Shown: positions 1 to 8,555, counted from the first letter of the stretch. The stretch: 64,000 bases of DNA from DATHTC01 sp963746805 (GCA_963746805.1 CAVVCQ010000001.1:1273465-1337464), one strand, 5' to 3'. Program-made: numbers and translations. The notes: a model not told the origin generated them from the letters alone.

Positions 1-1119
1 CTTGCCTTCTCGGGCCTGCCGTTCCCCACCAGCGACTACACGGCGATCTGGGCGGAGCGGTTCGGCGTGATCGACCTCGGCAAGTGGGCGGTCTGGAACC
101 TCGCCGTCTACGGGCTCGCGCTCGGCGTGATCCCGCTGCTCGCCTTCCCGCTCTCGCTCAGTCGCCTCCTGCGTCGCGGCGCGTCCGAGGCCGAGCGCGC
201 GGTCGGCGTCACGTCGGTGTCGCTCTTCGCCGGCGTGCTGCTCTCCGTGGCCGTGCTCTCCGCGAGCCCCCAGGGCCACGGGATCCTCCACGACCGCACG
301 CTCTTCTACGTCACGCCGCTGGTTCTCACCTGCTTCGCGCACTGGCTGACGAGCGGGCAGCCACGGCCGCTGTTCGCCACCGCCGTCGTGGTCGCGGTCG
401 CGGTCGGGATGGCGGCGACGGTCCCGGAGCGGGTGCTGCTCGAGACCAACAACGTCGAGGGCCTCGTGCCATCGGTCGTCCAGGGGCTCAAGGAGCAGGA
501 ACCGGGGGTCGCGGCCCAGCTCTGGGTCGTCGGCCTCACGGCGCTCGGCTGCGGAGCGCTCGTCGTCCTGCGCCGATCCCTCTTCCCGCTGCTGGGGATG
601 GCGCTGGCCTTCGCGGTCGTCGCGGCCGCGAACGACTACACCGGTCCGCTCGACGCGGAGCAGACGCGTGCGCTCGGCTGGGTCGATCGCGAGCTGCCCC
701 GTGGCGCCGAGGCGACTCTCGTCCACATGGGCTTCACGCGTCCCGACCAGCCGTGCCGCGAGCTGGCCGACTACGAGCAGCAGGGCCTCGTCCTCTGGAC
801 GGAGTTCTTCAACAGGGACGTCGGTCGGGTCGTACACGTCTCCGAGCAGGTCAAGCGCGACCTGATCGAGTCGCCGCGGGTCACGGTCGGGCAAGGCGGC
901 GTCATGCTCGAGGAGGGACGGCCGTTCGCTCCGCCCTATGCGGTGCTCGACTCCCGGCAGCCGATCGTGGGCGACCGGCTCGCACGCTTCGACCTGCAAC
1001 GCGTCGCCCCGGTCTTCCCGGACGGCGCCTCGCTGACCCTGTGGAAGGTCGACCCGCCGCTCCGGCTCCTCGCCCACGCGCAGCCACTGCCGCCGCGCGC
1101 CAACGGCGCGGAGTGCTGA
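1..1119 (+). CDS. Polytopic membrane protein, C-terminal part (5' partial)
   Basis: The frame is open from the first base, so the true start lies outside the window. The visible part has about six hydrophobic segments in its first 200 residues, followed by a soluble C-terminal domain of about 150 residues. This layout, membrane bundle first and globular tail last, is common in GT-C type glycosyltransferases and related actinobacterial envelope proteins, but I see no diagnostic catalytic motif and do not assign a reaction. Codon use is strongly GC3-biased and there are no internal stops. It ends with TGA at 1117-1119, and a hairpin follows at 1255-1288. Confidence 0.75.
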   Translation, partial: LAFSGLPFPTSDYTAIWAERFGVIDLGKWAVWNLAVYGLALGVIPLLAFPLSLSRLLRRGASEAERAVGVTSVSLFAGVLLSVAVLSASPQGHGILHDRTLFYVTPLVLTCFAHWLTSGQPRPLFATAVVVAVAVGMAATVPERVLLETNNVEGLVPSVVQGLKEQEPGVAAQLWVVGLTALGCGALVVLRRSLFPLLGMALAFAVVAAANDYTGPLDAEQTRALGWVDRELPRGAEATLVHMGFTRPDQPCRELADYEQQGLVLWTEFFNRDVGRVVHVSEQVKRDLIESPRVTVGQGGVMLEEGRPFAPPYAVLDSRQPIVGDRLARFDLQRVAPVFPDGASLTLWKVDPPLRLLAHAQPLPPRANGAEC

Positions 1120-1254
1120 GGCGCGAACCGGCGCAAATGCGTCATTCGACGGCGGCGTCCCGCGAATACCGTCGCCTCGGGCGAGAAAGCTCCTGAACGT
1201 GCGCCTCGCCCCCGGTGCCCGATTCGCCACCCCCACGGCACTGGTAGCTGAACG

Positions 1255-1288
1255 AGAAGCCCTCGGTGCCCACGCATCGGGGGCTTCT
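1255..1288. terminator. Hairpin terminator between convergent genes
   Basis: AGAAGCCC pairs with GGGCTTCT across a loop of about 18 nt. It lies between the membrane protein on the + strand and arsR on the - strand, which converge here, so it could serve both. It lacks a long U tract. Confidence 0.45.
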
Positions 1289-1324
1289 TGCTTCCGTGCG
1301 CGCGCGGGGAGGTCGTCGAGGAGG

Positions 1325-1693
1325 TTAGGCGAGGAGCGCGCGCAGCACCGCGAGCGGTTCCTCGCGCACGCGGAAGTAGGCCCAGCTGCCGCGCTGCTCG
1401 CGCTCGACGAGGCCGGCCTGCAGCAGCACCTTCAGGTGATGACTGACCGTCGGCTGGCTGAGCCCCAGCGGCTCGGTCAAGTGGCAGACACAGGCTTCGC
1501 TGCCGGGCTGGGCCTGGATCAGGCTGAGCAGCCGCAGCCTGGCGGGATCGGCGACGACCTTGAGCGCGGCGGCAAGCTGCTCGGCCTCGTGCGGCTCCAG
1601 GGCTTCCTGGAGGAGCGGCGGGCAGGACGCGGCGATCGTCGCAATCGTGTGCACGAGCGGATATTGACAGAGATCGATGACATTGGGCATCAT
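1325..1693 (-). CDS. arsR: ArsR/SmtB-family metal(loid)-responsive repressor
   Basis: A 122-residue winged-helix repressor of the ArsR type. The core is easy to read: DPARLRLLSLI, then EACVCHLTEPLGLSQPTVSHHLKVL (given here as a motif at about residues 66-90), where the CVC segment sits at the alpha3 position used for As(III)/Sb(III) ligation in classical ArsR proteins, and the recognition helix is SQPTVSHHL. An extra Cys occurs near residue 9. It is divergent from arsC with only 44 bp between start codons, the usual autoregulatory arrangement. ATG at 1693 or at 1690 are both possible starts; no clear Shine-Dalgarno precedes either. Confidence 0.9.
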   Translation of the reverse strand: MMPNVIDLCQYPLVHTIATIAASCPPLLQEALEPHEAEQLAAALKVVADPARLRLLSLIQAQPGSEACVCHLTEPLGLSQPTVSHHLKVLLQAGLVEREQRGSWAYFRVREEPLAVLRALLA

Positions 1694-1707
1694 CGCGACT
1701 GGAGGTC

Positions 1708-1723
1708 ATCGATCGCCGTCGAT
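1708..1723. promoter_or_regulatory. Candidate ArsR operator
   Basis: ATCGA-N6-TCGAT is a perfect inverted repeat in the 44-bp gap between the divergent arsR and arsC starts. Its position and size suit a homodimeric ArsR operator controlling both genes. Inferred from position and symmetry only. Confidence 0.45.
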
Positions 1724-1737
1724 ACCGAAGGGGGCGC

Positions 1738-2172
1738 GTGACAGACGTGCCCGAGGTCCTGTTCGTCTGCGTCCACAACGCGGGCCGCAGCCAGATGGCC
1801 GCCGGGCTGCTCAAGCTGCGCTCGCAGGGGCGGATCAACGTGCGCTCGGCCGGCTCCACCCCTGCCAGCGAGATCAACCCGAACGCCGTCGCCTCGCTCG
1901 AGGAGCTGGGGATCGACCTGGCCGAGGAGTTCCCCAAGCCGCTGACCGACGAGGTCGTGCGCGCCGCCGACGTCGTGATCACGATGGGCTGCGGCGATGC
2001 CTGCCCGATCTATCCGGGCAAGCGCTACGAGGACTGGGAGCTCGACGACCCCGCCGGCCAGGACCTCGACACCGTTCGCCGGATCCGCGACGAGCTCGAC
2101 CAGCGCGTCCAGACGCTGATGGCCGAACTGCTCCCCGACTCGGACGCGAGCAGGTCGACGAGACAGGCTTGA
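1738..2172 (+). CDS. arsC: Arsenate reductase, low-molecular-weight phosphatase type
   Basis: 144 residues. The N-terminus VLFVCVHNAGRSQMA is the LMW-PTP phosphate loop (C-x5-R). Further on, ITMGCGDACP supplies the two extra cysteines that relay the disulfide in thioredoxin-coupled ArsC enzymes, followed by a DDPAGQD segment holding the general acid Asp. It reduces arsenate to arsenite in the cytoplasm. GTG start at 1738, preceded by a GAAGGGGG ribosome site. It is the first gene of a divergent arsR/arsC locus; its stop overlaps a TTG that begins the aquaporin remnant, so it was once translationally coupled to an arsenite channel. No intact arsenite efflux pump remains in view. Confidence 0.92.
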   Translation: MTDVPEVLFVCVHNAGRSQMAAGLLKLRSQGRINVRSAGSTPASEINPNAVASLEELGIDLAEEFPKPLTDEVVRAADVVITMGCGDACPIYPGKRYEDWELDDPAGQDLDTVRRIRDELDQRVQTLMAELLPDSDASRSTRQA

Positions 2173-2517
2173 TCCTCAGCACGGCCCTGTGCGGAGCCTC
2201 GCCCGCCGAGTTCATCGGCACCTTCGCGCTCGTCTTCGCCGGCTGCGGCCGCGCTCGGCGCCCTCGCCTACCAGCTCCTCCGCGGCGAGTGCCACACCCA
2301 CAAGCCCTGGGTGCACCGCTACGGCGGTGTGCTCTTCGTCAACTGCGGGTCGGTCGGAACGCCCAAGGACGGTGACCCACGCGTCGGCTTCGCCGGGCTC
2401 ACGGCCGTCGCCGACGGCGTCGCGGTCTCGATCGAGCGAGCCGAGTACGACGCGACTGCGGTTGCGCGCGAGATGCGTACTGTCGGGCTCCCCGACGAGC
2501 TCGTCGCCGCCGCATAG
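2169..2517 (+). pseudogene. Deletion mosaic: aquaporin ends joined to metallophosphoesterase C-terminus
   Basis: Three protein pieces lie end to end. From 2169 (TTG overlapping the arsC stop) to about 2249, frame 3 encodes SPAEFIGTFALVFAGCG, the first helix of a MIP/aquaporin channel. From about 2248 to 2289, frame 1 encodes ALGALAYQLLRGE, which resembles the last helix of the same family. From 2290 to the TAG at 2515-2517, frame 1 continues with HTHKPW...GGVLFVNCGSVG...PKDGDPR, the C-terminal half of a YfcE-type metallophosphoesterase (the preceding Gly of GHTH is Cys). This fits one internal deletion in an aquaporin gene and a second that fused it to a following phosphoesterase gene. Nothing functional should be made, although frame 1 gives a 68-residue tail from GTG 2311. 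Confidence 0.7.
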
Positions 2518-3195
2518 CGGCCTTGTCCGCGCGTGTTGCGATCCCGGGCGCTGGTCACGGGGGCCCAGGTAGGAGACACGCCGCGCGAAGCGAATGACAT
2601 CGCGCGCTCCCTCTCCGGAGAACCCGTCGGACGCTCGGCCGCAAGCAATGGCGGGTTCCCCAGAGAGGGGCCTCGACAGAGACTCTTGCTCCGGCGGATG
2701 CGCGCGAGATTGACTTGATCGTGTCACGCACCACCCGGGCGGCGGTCCCTACCGTGGGCCTGCGAGCCCGGTGCCTGAGCCGGCATCCCCCGGCAAGACG
2801 GCGCACCCCTGCGGCGGGCGGGGGCCCGCCTGGGCTCGCTGCTGCTGCGCGGGAGGCTCAGCTCCACGGGGGTCTTCCGCGCAGCTTTTCTGCGACCGGA
2901 CCGCCTGCCCCGACGCCATGGGAGCTCGCCGGCGCGACCCGCACCCGGCCAGTGTCTCGATGTCCACACATTCATCGCGATGGTGCTGGCACGAGGAGTA
3001 CCGTCGCTGAATCGGCGGACGGGCGAGGCCCGATGTCGCGCACCCCACGTGCGTAACGTCTCGAGGAATGTGCCTTCGGCCGCGAAAACACAACGCCTCG
3101 CCCGTCCGCGTCGTTGTGACTCTCGCACGTATTGCCGCCGACGACTAGGTGCCGTGTTGTCGAAGGGGAGACGCGAGCTCCGCCAATCTGGTCAG
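2518..3195. other. Gene-free stretch
   Basis: About 680 bp between the ars remnant and the acetyltransferase. Open frames exist because of the GC content, but none has a plausible protein character or ribosome site. I see no RNA gene or repeat in it; it may be further decayed remains of the ars locus. Confidence 0.5.
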
Positions 3196-3645
3196 ATGCC
3201 CGAGATGGCCGCCAGGGTCGAACTCCGTGAGATCACACGAGACTCACTGCGGGCGGTGCTCGATCTCGCGGTCGAGCCGGAGCAGGAGCCGTACGTCGCC
3301 ACGAACGCACGCTCGATCGCCGAGGCTCATTTCGAGCCGCGGGCGTGGTTTCGCGCCGTCCATGCCGATGACGATCCCGTCGGGTTCGTCATGGCGTTCC
3401 GCGACCCGCCGAAGGAGTTCTGGGTATGGCGCTTCATGATCGACGCCGGTCACCAGGGAAAAGGGTACGGCCGCCACGCGCTCGAACTGCTCGTCGAAGA
3501 AGCACGGCAGGACGGCGTCAAGGAGGTGAAGCTCAGCTACCACCCCGGCGAGCACTCCCCGCAGCCGTTCTATGCACGCTTCGGCTTCGTCGACACCGGC
3601 GAAGTCGAAGATGGGGAGATCGTCATGCGGCTCACCCTCGTATAG
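3196..3645 (+). CDS. GNAT N-acetyltransferase, spermidine/diamine-acetyltransferase-like
   Basis: 149 residues from ATG 3196. The frame is open further upstream, but the protein character begins here. The single GNAT fold shows FVWRFMIDAGHQGKGYGRHAL, in which the Q-G-K-G-Y-G segment is the acetyl-CoA pyrophosphate loop (motif A), and a C-terminal PFYARFGFVDTGEVEDGEIVM typical of the BltD/PaiA subgroup that acetylates polyamines and related amines. It acts in the cytoplasm. Substrate is inferred from subgroup resemblance only. Stands alone. Confidence 0.85.
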   Translation: MPEMAARVELREITRDSLRAVLDLAVEPEQEPYVATNARSIAEAHFEPRAWFRAVHADDDPVGFVMAFRDPPKEFWVWRFMIDAGHQGKGYGRHALELLVEEARQDGVKEVKLSYHPGEHSPQPFYARFGFVDTGEVEDGEIVMRLTLV

Positions 3646-3716
3646 CACTCGGCCAAGAACTGCGGTATCGACGTTGCAGCGGGAGAGCCCGTTGCTCTGT
3701 GCCATAGTCTCCGGCC

Positions 3717-4004
3717 ATGTGTTGCCTGGCGCTGACGGCGGGGCTGATCGGGCCTCGTCTCGCCGTTGTCCTCTGGTGGATTTTCGGTGACCGCGTCGAA
3801 CTCGCATTCGACTCCTGGATCTGGCCGCTGCTTGGCCTTCTCCTCCTACCGTGGACGACGCTCGCCTACCTGCTCGTCTGGTCGCCGGTCGTCGGCGTCG
3901 ACGGGGGTGAGTGGATCGTCGTCGCCATCGGGTTCGCGGGCGACCTGCTGACCTATTCGGGCCGTGCCACGGCCTCCCGCTACCAGGCGTCACGCGGCTC
4001 CTAA
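3717..4004 (+). CDS. Small three-helix membrane protein
   Basis: 95 residues beginning MCCLALTAGLIGPRLAVVLWW, with three hydrophobic segments at roughly residues 3-22, 34-58 and 65-82. This is a recurrent actinobacterial small membrane protein with a conserved CCLA start and a GPR/WW signature; its function is unknown. A TAGTCT element just upstream (3706-3711) could be a -10 box, implying a short leader. Confidence 0.7.
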   Translation: MCCLALTAGLIGPRLAVVLWWIFGDRVELAFDSWIWPLLGLLLLPWTTLAYLLVWSPVVGVDGGEWIVVAIGFAGDLLTYSGRATASRYQASRGS

Positions 4005-4488
4005 GCGTCGAACGCGGAACGCTTTGACGAAGCCCGATGGGGTAGGCCTCCGTCAACCAGGGACGTCGCGCCACCAAGCGGGCCACAGCTGCACCGACCG
4101 TCGACCCCGCCTCTCAAAGGAAGACCCCGCTCGAGCGGGGCTTCTAAGAGGAGGGAGTCCTCCAATTTCGCTTGATCTGGCGCAACGTGTGGCGACCAGA
4201 CCGGTCCTCCGTTCACGTTGTTCAGCGGTTTTCTGAGCGCCTTGCCGCCTTGATCGCTCGCATCTCGGCAGCGGCACGACGCAACAGCAGGTTCCTGTCG
4301 CGGCACCCTGATCGCTTCCGGAGACGCGCGCACGAGCGCAAGCGGCAGAGCGGCCGCTTGAGTGCGCACGCCGGGCTGTCGTAGAGTCAGCGACCCCAAC
4401 GGGAAGAAGGAGCCTCTGCTGCGGCACGTCCTCCGGGCTTGTCCTTCAGAGCCGCCGGCCACCGCTTCCGCGAACTCCAGGAGGTGTC
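4005..4488. other. Intergenic region with a hairpin
   Basis: About 480 bp without a convincing gene. It contains the CCCCGCTCGAGCGGGG hairpin at 4125-4140. A TAGAGT hexamer at 4383-4388 is a plausible -10 for the collagen-like gene that follows. Confidence 0.45.
4120..4146. terminator. Hairpin terminator
   Basis: A self-complementary CCCCGCTC/GAGCGGGG core at 4125-4140, flanked by AAGA before and CTTCT after, so the stem extends to AGAC...CTTCT. It sits 120 bp after the small membrane protein gene. Confidence 0.5.
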
Positions 4489-5091
4489 ATGCAACGCAGG
4501 AAGCGGATCCTCGCCCTGACCGGTCTCGGGTTTGCGCTCGTGCTCGCCGCGGTCGGCGTCGGCTACGCGGCCATTCCGAGCGCGGGCGGCGTCATCAACG
4601 GCTGCTACGACAAGGGGACGGGCGCGCTGCGCGTGATCGACGAGGGGGTGGCCTGCAAATCGAAGGAGACGGCGCTGTCCTGGAACCAGCAGGGCCAGCC
4701 CGGCCAGCCCGGCCAGCCCGGCGCTCCCGGCCAGCCCGGCCAGCCCGGCGCTCCCGGCCCGGCGGGTGCGCTGGGGTACGAGACCATCAGCGCGTCGACG
4801 CAGCTTGCCGGCGGCCAGTGGGTCTACGGCACGTTCTTCTGTCCGTCCGGCAAGAAGGTGACGGGCGGAGGCTTCACGACCGCCGGGACCAACCTCTTCG
4901 TCAGGCTGGTCGGATCCGGCCCGACCGCGGACAGCACCGGGTGGACGGCCGCGATGTACAGCGAACCCGGCAACGAGAACGTGACGGTGACCCTCGCGCT
5001 GCACTGCGTCAGCGTGCCCTCGGAGTCGGCGGAGGCGAGCGCGGCCAGGGCCTCGGCGCCCGAGCAGGGGTTTACGATCGTCGAGAAGTAG
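4489..5091 (+). CDS. Exported collagen-stalk protein with N-terminal two-Cys module
   Basis: 200 residues. A strong AGGAGG precedes ATG 4489. Residues 1-27 are a signal peptide/anchor ending at GYAAIP. Residues 30-67 form a small module with two Cys (NGCYDKGTGALRVID...ACKSKETALSWN). Residues 68-91 are Gly-x-Pro/Gly-Gln-Pro triplets, a short collagen-like stalk. The C-terminal 105 residues are a beta-rich domain with Cys at FFCPSGKKVTGGG and ALHC. A second protein with the same module and stalk lies at 26647-27210, so this is a reused surface-protein architecture. Likely secreted or surface-exposed; partner unknown. Confidence 0.85.
   Translation: MQRRKRILALTGLGFALVLAAVGVGYAAIPSAGGVINGCYDKGTGALRVIDEGVACKSKETALSWNQQGQPGQPGQPGAPGQPGQPGAPGPAGALGYETISASTQLAGGQWVYGTFFCPSGKKVTGGGFTTAGTNLFVRLVGSGPTADSTGWTAAMYSEPGNENVTVTLALHCVSVPSESAEASAARASAPEQGFTIVEK
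4693..4760 (+). repeat. 9-bp coding tandem repeat (Gly-Gln-Pro / Gly-Ala-Pro triplets)
   Basis: GGCCAGCCC repeated with GGCGCTCCC variants, encoding the collagen-like stalk. The DNA repeat could change length by slippage, which would lengthen or shorten the stalk in steps of one triplet helix turn. Confidence 0.8.
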
Positions 5092-5100
5092 CGAGGCGCT

Positions 5101-5138
5101 CGGCCGACGGAGGCGGCGCGTCCGCCTCCGCGCGGCCG
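5101..5138. other. Nested hairpin after the collagen-like gene
   Basis: CGGCCG (5101-5106) and CGGAGGCGG (5108-5116) pair with CCGCCTCCG (5122-5130) and CGGCCG (5133-5138). It lies between the stop codon and the terminator, so it would protect the 3' end of the mRNA. Confidence 0.45.
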
Positions 5139-5151
5139 ACTGAACGGCGAA

Positions 5152-5174
5152 GGGCGCGGTCTCCCGCGCCCTTT
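5152..5174 (+). terminator. Terminator of the collagen-like gene
   Basis: GGGCGCGG-TCTC-CCGCGCCC followed by TTT: a perfect 8-bp stem with a 4-nt loop, 60 bp after the stop codon. Confidence 0.65.
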
Positions 5175-5286
5175 CGAGCACACGCGACGCGGAAGTGACG
5201 GCGTGGGCCGCGCGCGCACGCCCTCGCTTGCGCAAGCGCTTCGACTGGCGCTCGCTCTGAAGTCCCGATCTCAGCCCAATCGGACG

Positions 5287-5310
5287 AAAAAGGGAGCCGC
5301 CTCGGCTCCC
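5287..5310 (-). terminator. Terminator facing out of the tRNA-Gly fragment
   Basis: Read on the minus strand: GGGAGCCG-AGG-CGGCTCCC then TTTTT. It lies 35 bp beyond the 3' end of the displaced tRNA-Gly fragment, in the same relation that the hairpin at 13813-13837 has to the intact tRNA-Gly. It is probably the original terminator of the tRNA before integration. Confidence 0.6.
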
Positions 5311-5344
5311 TCAGTTTTGATCTTCAGGTGGAGGTCTCCAGGAG

Positions 5345-5387
5345 GAGAGCGGATTATGGGACTCGAACCCACGACCTTCTGCATGGC
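5345..5387 (-). repeat. Displaced 3' fragment of tRNA-Gly (distal att copy)
   Basis: Matches 13842-13884 at 42 of 43 positions; the only difference is T5353 against G13850. It holds the anticodon GCC loop, the T arm and the 3' acceptor strand but no D arm or 5' half, so it cannot be a tRNA. Confidence 0.8.
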
Positions 5388-5589
5388 AAAGGGATCAGGC
5401 GGCCTGACGACACCCACGCCACCGACGGAATCCGCACGGTTGAGCGGAATCCGCGACGGGTCGACGGCGATCGTACCGAGGAGTCGCTCGTGGACGCGCT
5501 CCACGACAGAACGGCAGACAGGCTGCTCGAGGATCCGAGACGAGCCGCACACGAGCCCTCAGACTGACGATTCCTTCCGGCGGTGTGGA

Positions 5590-5793
5590 CTAAGGCAGCA
5601 CCTGAAGGTCTCGTGTGTCGACCTTCTCCGTGTTTCCGTCGCTGTCGGTCACCTCGTAAACCGGTGCGGGCGTCGTGCTCCGTCCCCCCACGTCCTTGTC
5701 CGAACGAGCGTCGTTACAGCCTGCGCTTGACTTGATCTCGACGGCGTCCCCTTTCTCGATGTCGCCTGCGTCGCGCAGAAGCTTCGCCTTCAT
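5590..5793 (-). CDS. Small soluble protein, unknown
   Basis: 67 residues from ATG 5793, chosen because GAGAGGGG lies 5-12 bases upstream; a longer in-frame reading from 5850 lacks this. The sequence is polar and charged, begins MKAKLLRDAGDIEKGDAVEI and ends in YEVTDSDGNTEKVDTRDLQVLP, a pattern like a small beta-barrel (SH3/KOW-like) fold. I do not recognise a family. Confidence 0.55.
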   Translation of the reverse strand: MKAKLLRDAGDIEKGDAVEIKSSAGCNDARSDKDVGGRSTTPAPVYEVTDSDGNTEKVDTRDLQVLP

Positions 5794-5994
5794 CAGACCC
5801 CTCTCCATTTTGCTCGTTTGTGTCGGGCTGCCCGTCGACCCCCCGGCCAAACCCCCGTTGTCGTTGTCGCTATGGAGTTGCCGCCGCGCGTTGATCGATG
5901 AGGCACGCCCGAACGGCGCCAGCTACGAGACGCGAGGCGACCGCACGACGGCGAGGGAAGCAGGCGCTTCCCTCGCCGCGCGAGTCGAGCTCGG

Positions 5995-6279
5995 TCAGAT
6001 GCCGGATCGGACGGGACCGCCGCGACGGCCGACCACCAGCCGGTAGATCAGCAGCAGGACGATCGATCCGATGATCGCGGTGAGCCAGGACGAGATGTCG
6101 AAGAACTCGTCCATCGGATCGGCGCCGAAGAGGACCCCGGCGAGGAACCCGCCGAGAAGCGCGCCAACCACGCCGATGATCGCGGTGACGATGAACCCGC
6201 CGGGATCGTCACCCGGCAGCAGCGCCTTCGCGATCGCGCCCGCAAGCAGGCCGAGAATGATGAAAGCGATGATTCCCAC
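5995..6279 (-). CDS. GlsB/YeaQ/YmgE-family membrane protein
   Basis: 94 residues from GTG 6279, preceded by AAGGAGAA. Three hydrophobic helices with the family pattern: GIIAFIILGLLAGAIAKALLPG, then DPGGFIVTAIIGVVGALLGGFLAG, then a final helix ending in RRGG. Members are stress-induced inner-membrane proteins of unknown mechanism, sometimes labelled transglycosylase-associated without evidence of activity. Lies in the tRNA-Gly island. Confidence 0.85.
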   Translation of the reverse strand: MGIIAFIILGLLAGAIAKALLPGDDPGGFIVTAIIGVVGALLGGFLAGVLFGADPMDEFFDISSWLTAIIGSIVLLLIYRLVVGRRGGPVRSGI

Positions 6280-6359
6280 GCGTGTTCTCCTTTTGATTAG
6301 CCCCTTCGGACGTCGCGCGTCCCGAGCGTGGCTACAACGCGCGAGCGCCGATTCTGGTT

Positions 6360-6482
6360 TCAGCGGATCGCGTTGACGACCAACAGCACACCGACAGCTG
6401 CCACCGCAGCCCACAAGACCAGGGTCACATTCGCGACGCGACGCGCCACCTCCCGCCACGTCCGCTTCTGCCGTAGCTGCAT
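6360..6482 (-). CDS. Tiny single-pass membrane protein
   Basis: 40 residues: a basic head (MQLRQKRTWREVARRVANV) followed by one transmembrane helix (LVLWAAVAAVGVLLVVNAI). It lies upstream of, and in the same direction as, the GlsB-like gene. Ribosome site is weak and the family is not recognised. Confidence 0.4.
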   Translation of the reverse strand: MQLRQKRTWREVARRVANVTLVLWAAVAAVGVLLVVNAIR

Positions 6483-6645
6483 CAATCTCGCAACGACGTA
6501 GGCGCTGCACGCGTTACGCGTCGGGCCCGTGCCACGGGCGCCGTACCCGCCCGGCTGCGTGCGCCGTTGTTCCCCGGATGCCGAGACCACTCGAAGCGTC
6601 GCTCACGAGCATCGGCTCGGCCGACTGCGGCAAGGGGATGTGCGA

Positions 6646-7605
6646 ATGAGCGCGATCCTCTTCGATCGGGAGCAGGTCGATCGCCTCGACGAGTTGCCGC
6701 GCCGGCCTGAGCGGCTGAACGGCTCCAAGCTTCTCTGGGTCGACATCGACCGACGCGGCGACGAAGACGTGCCGGAGATCGCCCAGAAGTTCGATCTCGA
6801 CGAATCGACGACCGCTCGGTTGAAGTCGTCGGAATCGGGGCGGGCCGTCTTCCACGACTTCGGCCGCTACATCCACCTGACGACGTATTCCCCCTGCGAC
6901 GACGACGACGCCGACCTCATCGCACTCGAGTGTGTCGTCGGCAAGAACTGGGTGATCACCGCACACGATCAGCCCGTGGCGGTGCTGCAGGAGTTCGCCG
7001 ACCGGGTGTCCGGTTCAGGCGACACCGGCGCCCTCGACGGTCCGGCGTTCCTCGCCACCCTGCTCGAATGGGTACTCGGCGCCTACTCGGCCGCGTTCGA
7101 ACGGCTGGAGCAGCGACTCGAGGAGTTCGACGTGCAAGCGATGCGCGGTCACGGTAGGGCCGAGCACGACATCGAGGAGCTGATCGAGGAGCGACGCACG
7201 GTGGGTGTCCTCCGGCGCGCCCTCTCCGCACACCGCTCCGCATTGACAGCGCTCACCCATCCCGAACTCGAAGCGCTCGCCAACGACGCATCAGGGGAAC
7301 GGTTTCAGTCGCTGATGCGACGCTTCGAGGCCACCGTGCAAGAAGCGCGCGATGCGCGCGAAAGCATCGTCGGCTCGTTCGACGTGCTGATCGCCCGGAC
7401 CGGCTACCGCACCAACCACATCATGAAGATCCTCACGCTCACCTCGGTGATCCTCCTGCCAGGCGCACTGATCGCGGGCGTGATGGGAATGAACTTCAAG
7501 GCCAGCATCTTCGAGTCGACCTGGCTGTTCTACGTCGTCATAGCGACGATCCTCGCGATCGCGCCGCTCACATTCGCAGTCGCCAAACGCCGAAACTGGA
7601 TCTAG
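6646..7605 (+). CDS. CorA-type divalent cation transporter
   Basis: 319 residues from ATG 6646, with CAAGGGG upstream; the frame is open from 6529 but that part has no protein character. A cytosolic alpha/beta domain and long helix (residues 1-255) is followed by two transmembrane helices. The GMN selectivity signature is present as GVMGMNF between them, and the protein ends with a basic tail (AKRRNWI). CorA proteins form pentamers in the inner membrane that admit Mg2+ (or Co2+/Ni2+; a Zn2+-exporting branch exists). Metal not determinable here. Confidence 0.9.
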   Translation: MSAILFDREQVDRLDELPRRPERLNGSKLLWVDIDRRGDEDVPEIAQKFDLDESTTARLKSSESGRAVFHDFGRYIHLTTYSPCDDDDADLIALECVVGKNWVITAHDQPVAVLQEFADRVSGSGDTGALDGPAFLATLLEWVLGAYSAAFERLEQRLEEFDVQAMRGHGRAEHDIEELIEERRTVGVLRRALSAHRSALTALTHPELEALANDASGERFQSLMRRFEATVQEARDARESIVGSFDVLIARTGYRTNHIMKILTLTSVILLPGALIAGVMGMNFKASIFESTWLFYVVIATILAIAPLTFAVAKRRNWI

Positions 7606-7648
7606 ACGGCTACGCAGGAAGCTGTCGTACGAATCCCCGCGACGTGGC

Positions 7649-8555
7649 TCAATGAGTCGCTTTGACGCGCGCCCGATTGGCGACGCGGCGCTTTTCGAGG
7701 TCCGCCTTCTGGACGGCCTCCTCCGCGGCAGCGCCGAAGCGCAGGAAGCGCCCGCCGAAGGCGACGCTGCAGGCGGCGAACCAGGCCCAGCCAAGGAAGA
7801 GTCCTGCGATGGTGTCCGTGAGCCAATGGACGTCGAGAAAGATGCGTGTGCACGCCACCGCCACCGCGATGCCGGCCGCGGCGCCGGCGAGAAGCGCTCG
7901 GCCGTGTGGCTTCACCCCGCGGCCGAGGACGAGGGCCGCGGCCGCGTAGAACGCCGCAGCTGCGGTCGTATGACCGCTGGGGAACGATGGTCCGAGTGTC
8001 TCGGCAATGGGGTTCAGCGTTGGCCGCACGCGGTCGAGCAGCTCCTTGATGCCGTTGGTGAGAAGCCACTGCCCGACCAGCACCGTGAGGAGGAAGACGG
8101 GGATCCAGCGGTTGGGTCGCCGGACGTACGCCACGACCGAGACGACGATCGCCAGCACGACCACGAACCACGTCTCGCCGAGCTGCGTGATCAGCGTCAG
8201 TCCGCGCTCCGACACGGCCCCCGCGTGATCCGCACCCCACTGAGCGACGCTCGCGTCGAGGTCGACAAGCTGTGAGTTCGTCCGGATGAGGTAGGCCAGC
8301 GCGCCGATGACGAAGCCTCCGAGGATGACCGCCCCGAGCGCGACCGTCAGCGCTAGCCCGGTCGCCACTTCCGGGTTGAGCCTGCTCTTGATGAAGCGCC
8401 GGAGCCGGCTGTGATGTCCAATCTCGCGACCCGACTGCCTGTGCGGCAGCGACGCTCGGTGTCGGTGACGCGATGCCCGTCGGGTAGTGCCACGCCACCC
8501 AAGCCACGACGGTCGCGACGCTGAGGGCTACGAGGAGAAGGACGAGAAGTGGCAT
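7649..8555 (-). pseudogene. PAP2-family membrane phosphatase, split by a frameshift
   Basis: The catalytic part is intact from 8368 to 7649: KELLDRVRP (C1), PSFPSGH (C2) and CTRIFLDVHWLTD (C3) give the lipid phosphatase/haloperoxidase triad. The N-terminal helix lies in another frame from ATG 8555 (MPLLVLLLVALSVATVVAWVA). The join becomes in-frame as AVG-REIGHHSRLRRFIKSRLNPEVATGLALT if the single T near 8429 is removed. A start at GTG 8368 would give a 239-residue protein that still holds the active site but lacks the first helix. The family dephosphorylates phosphatidate, PGP or undecaprenyl-PP on the outer face of the membrane. Confidence 0.7.

Noticed and set aside
4693..4760. Possible CRISPR-like array from short regular repeats
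   Set aside because: The 9-bp unit is continuous with no spacers and encodes collagen triplets.
5345..5387. A second tRNA-Gly gene
   Set aside because: Only the anticodon-to-3' portion is present; there is no D arm or 5' acceptor strand.
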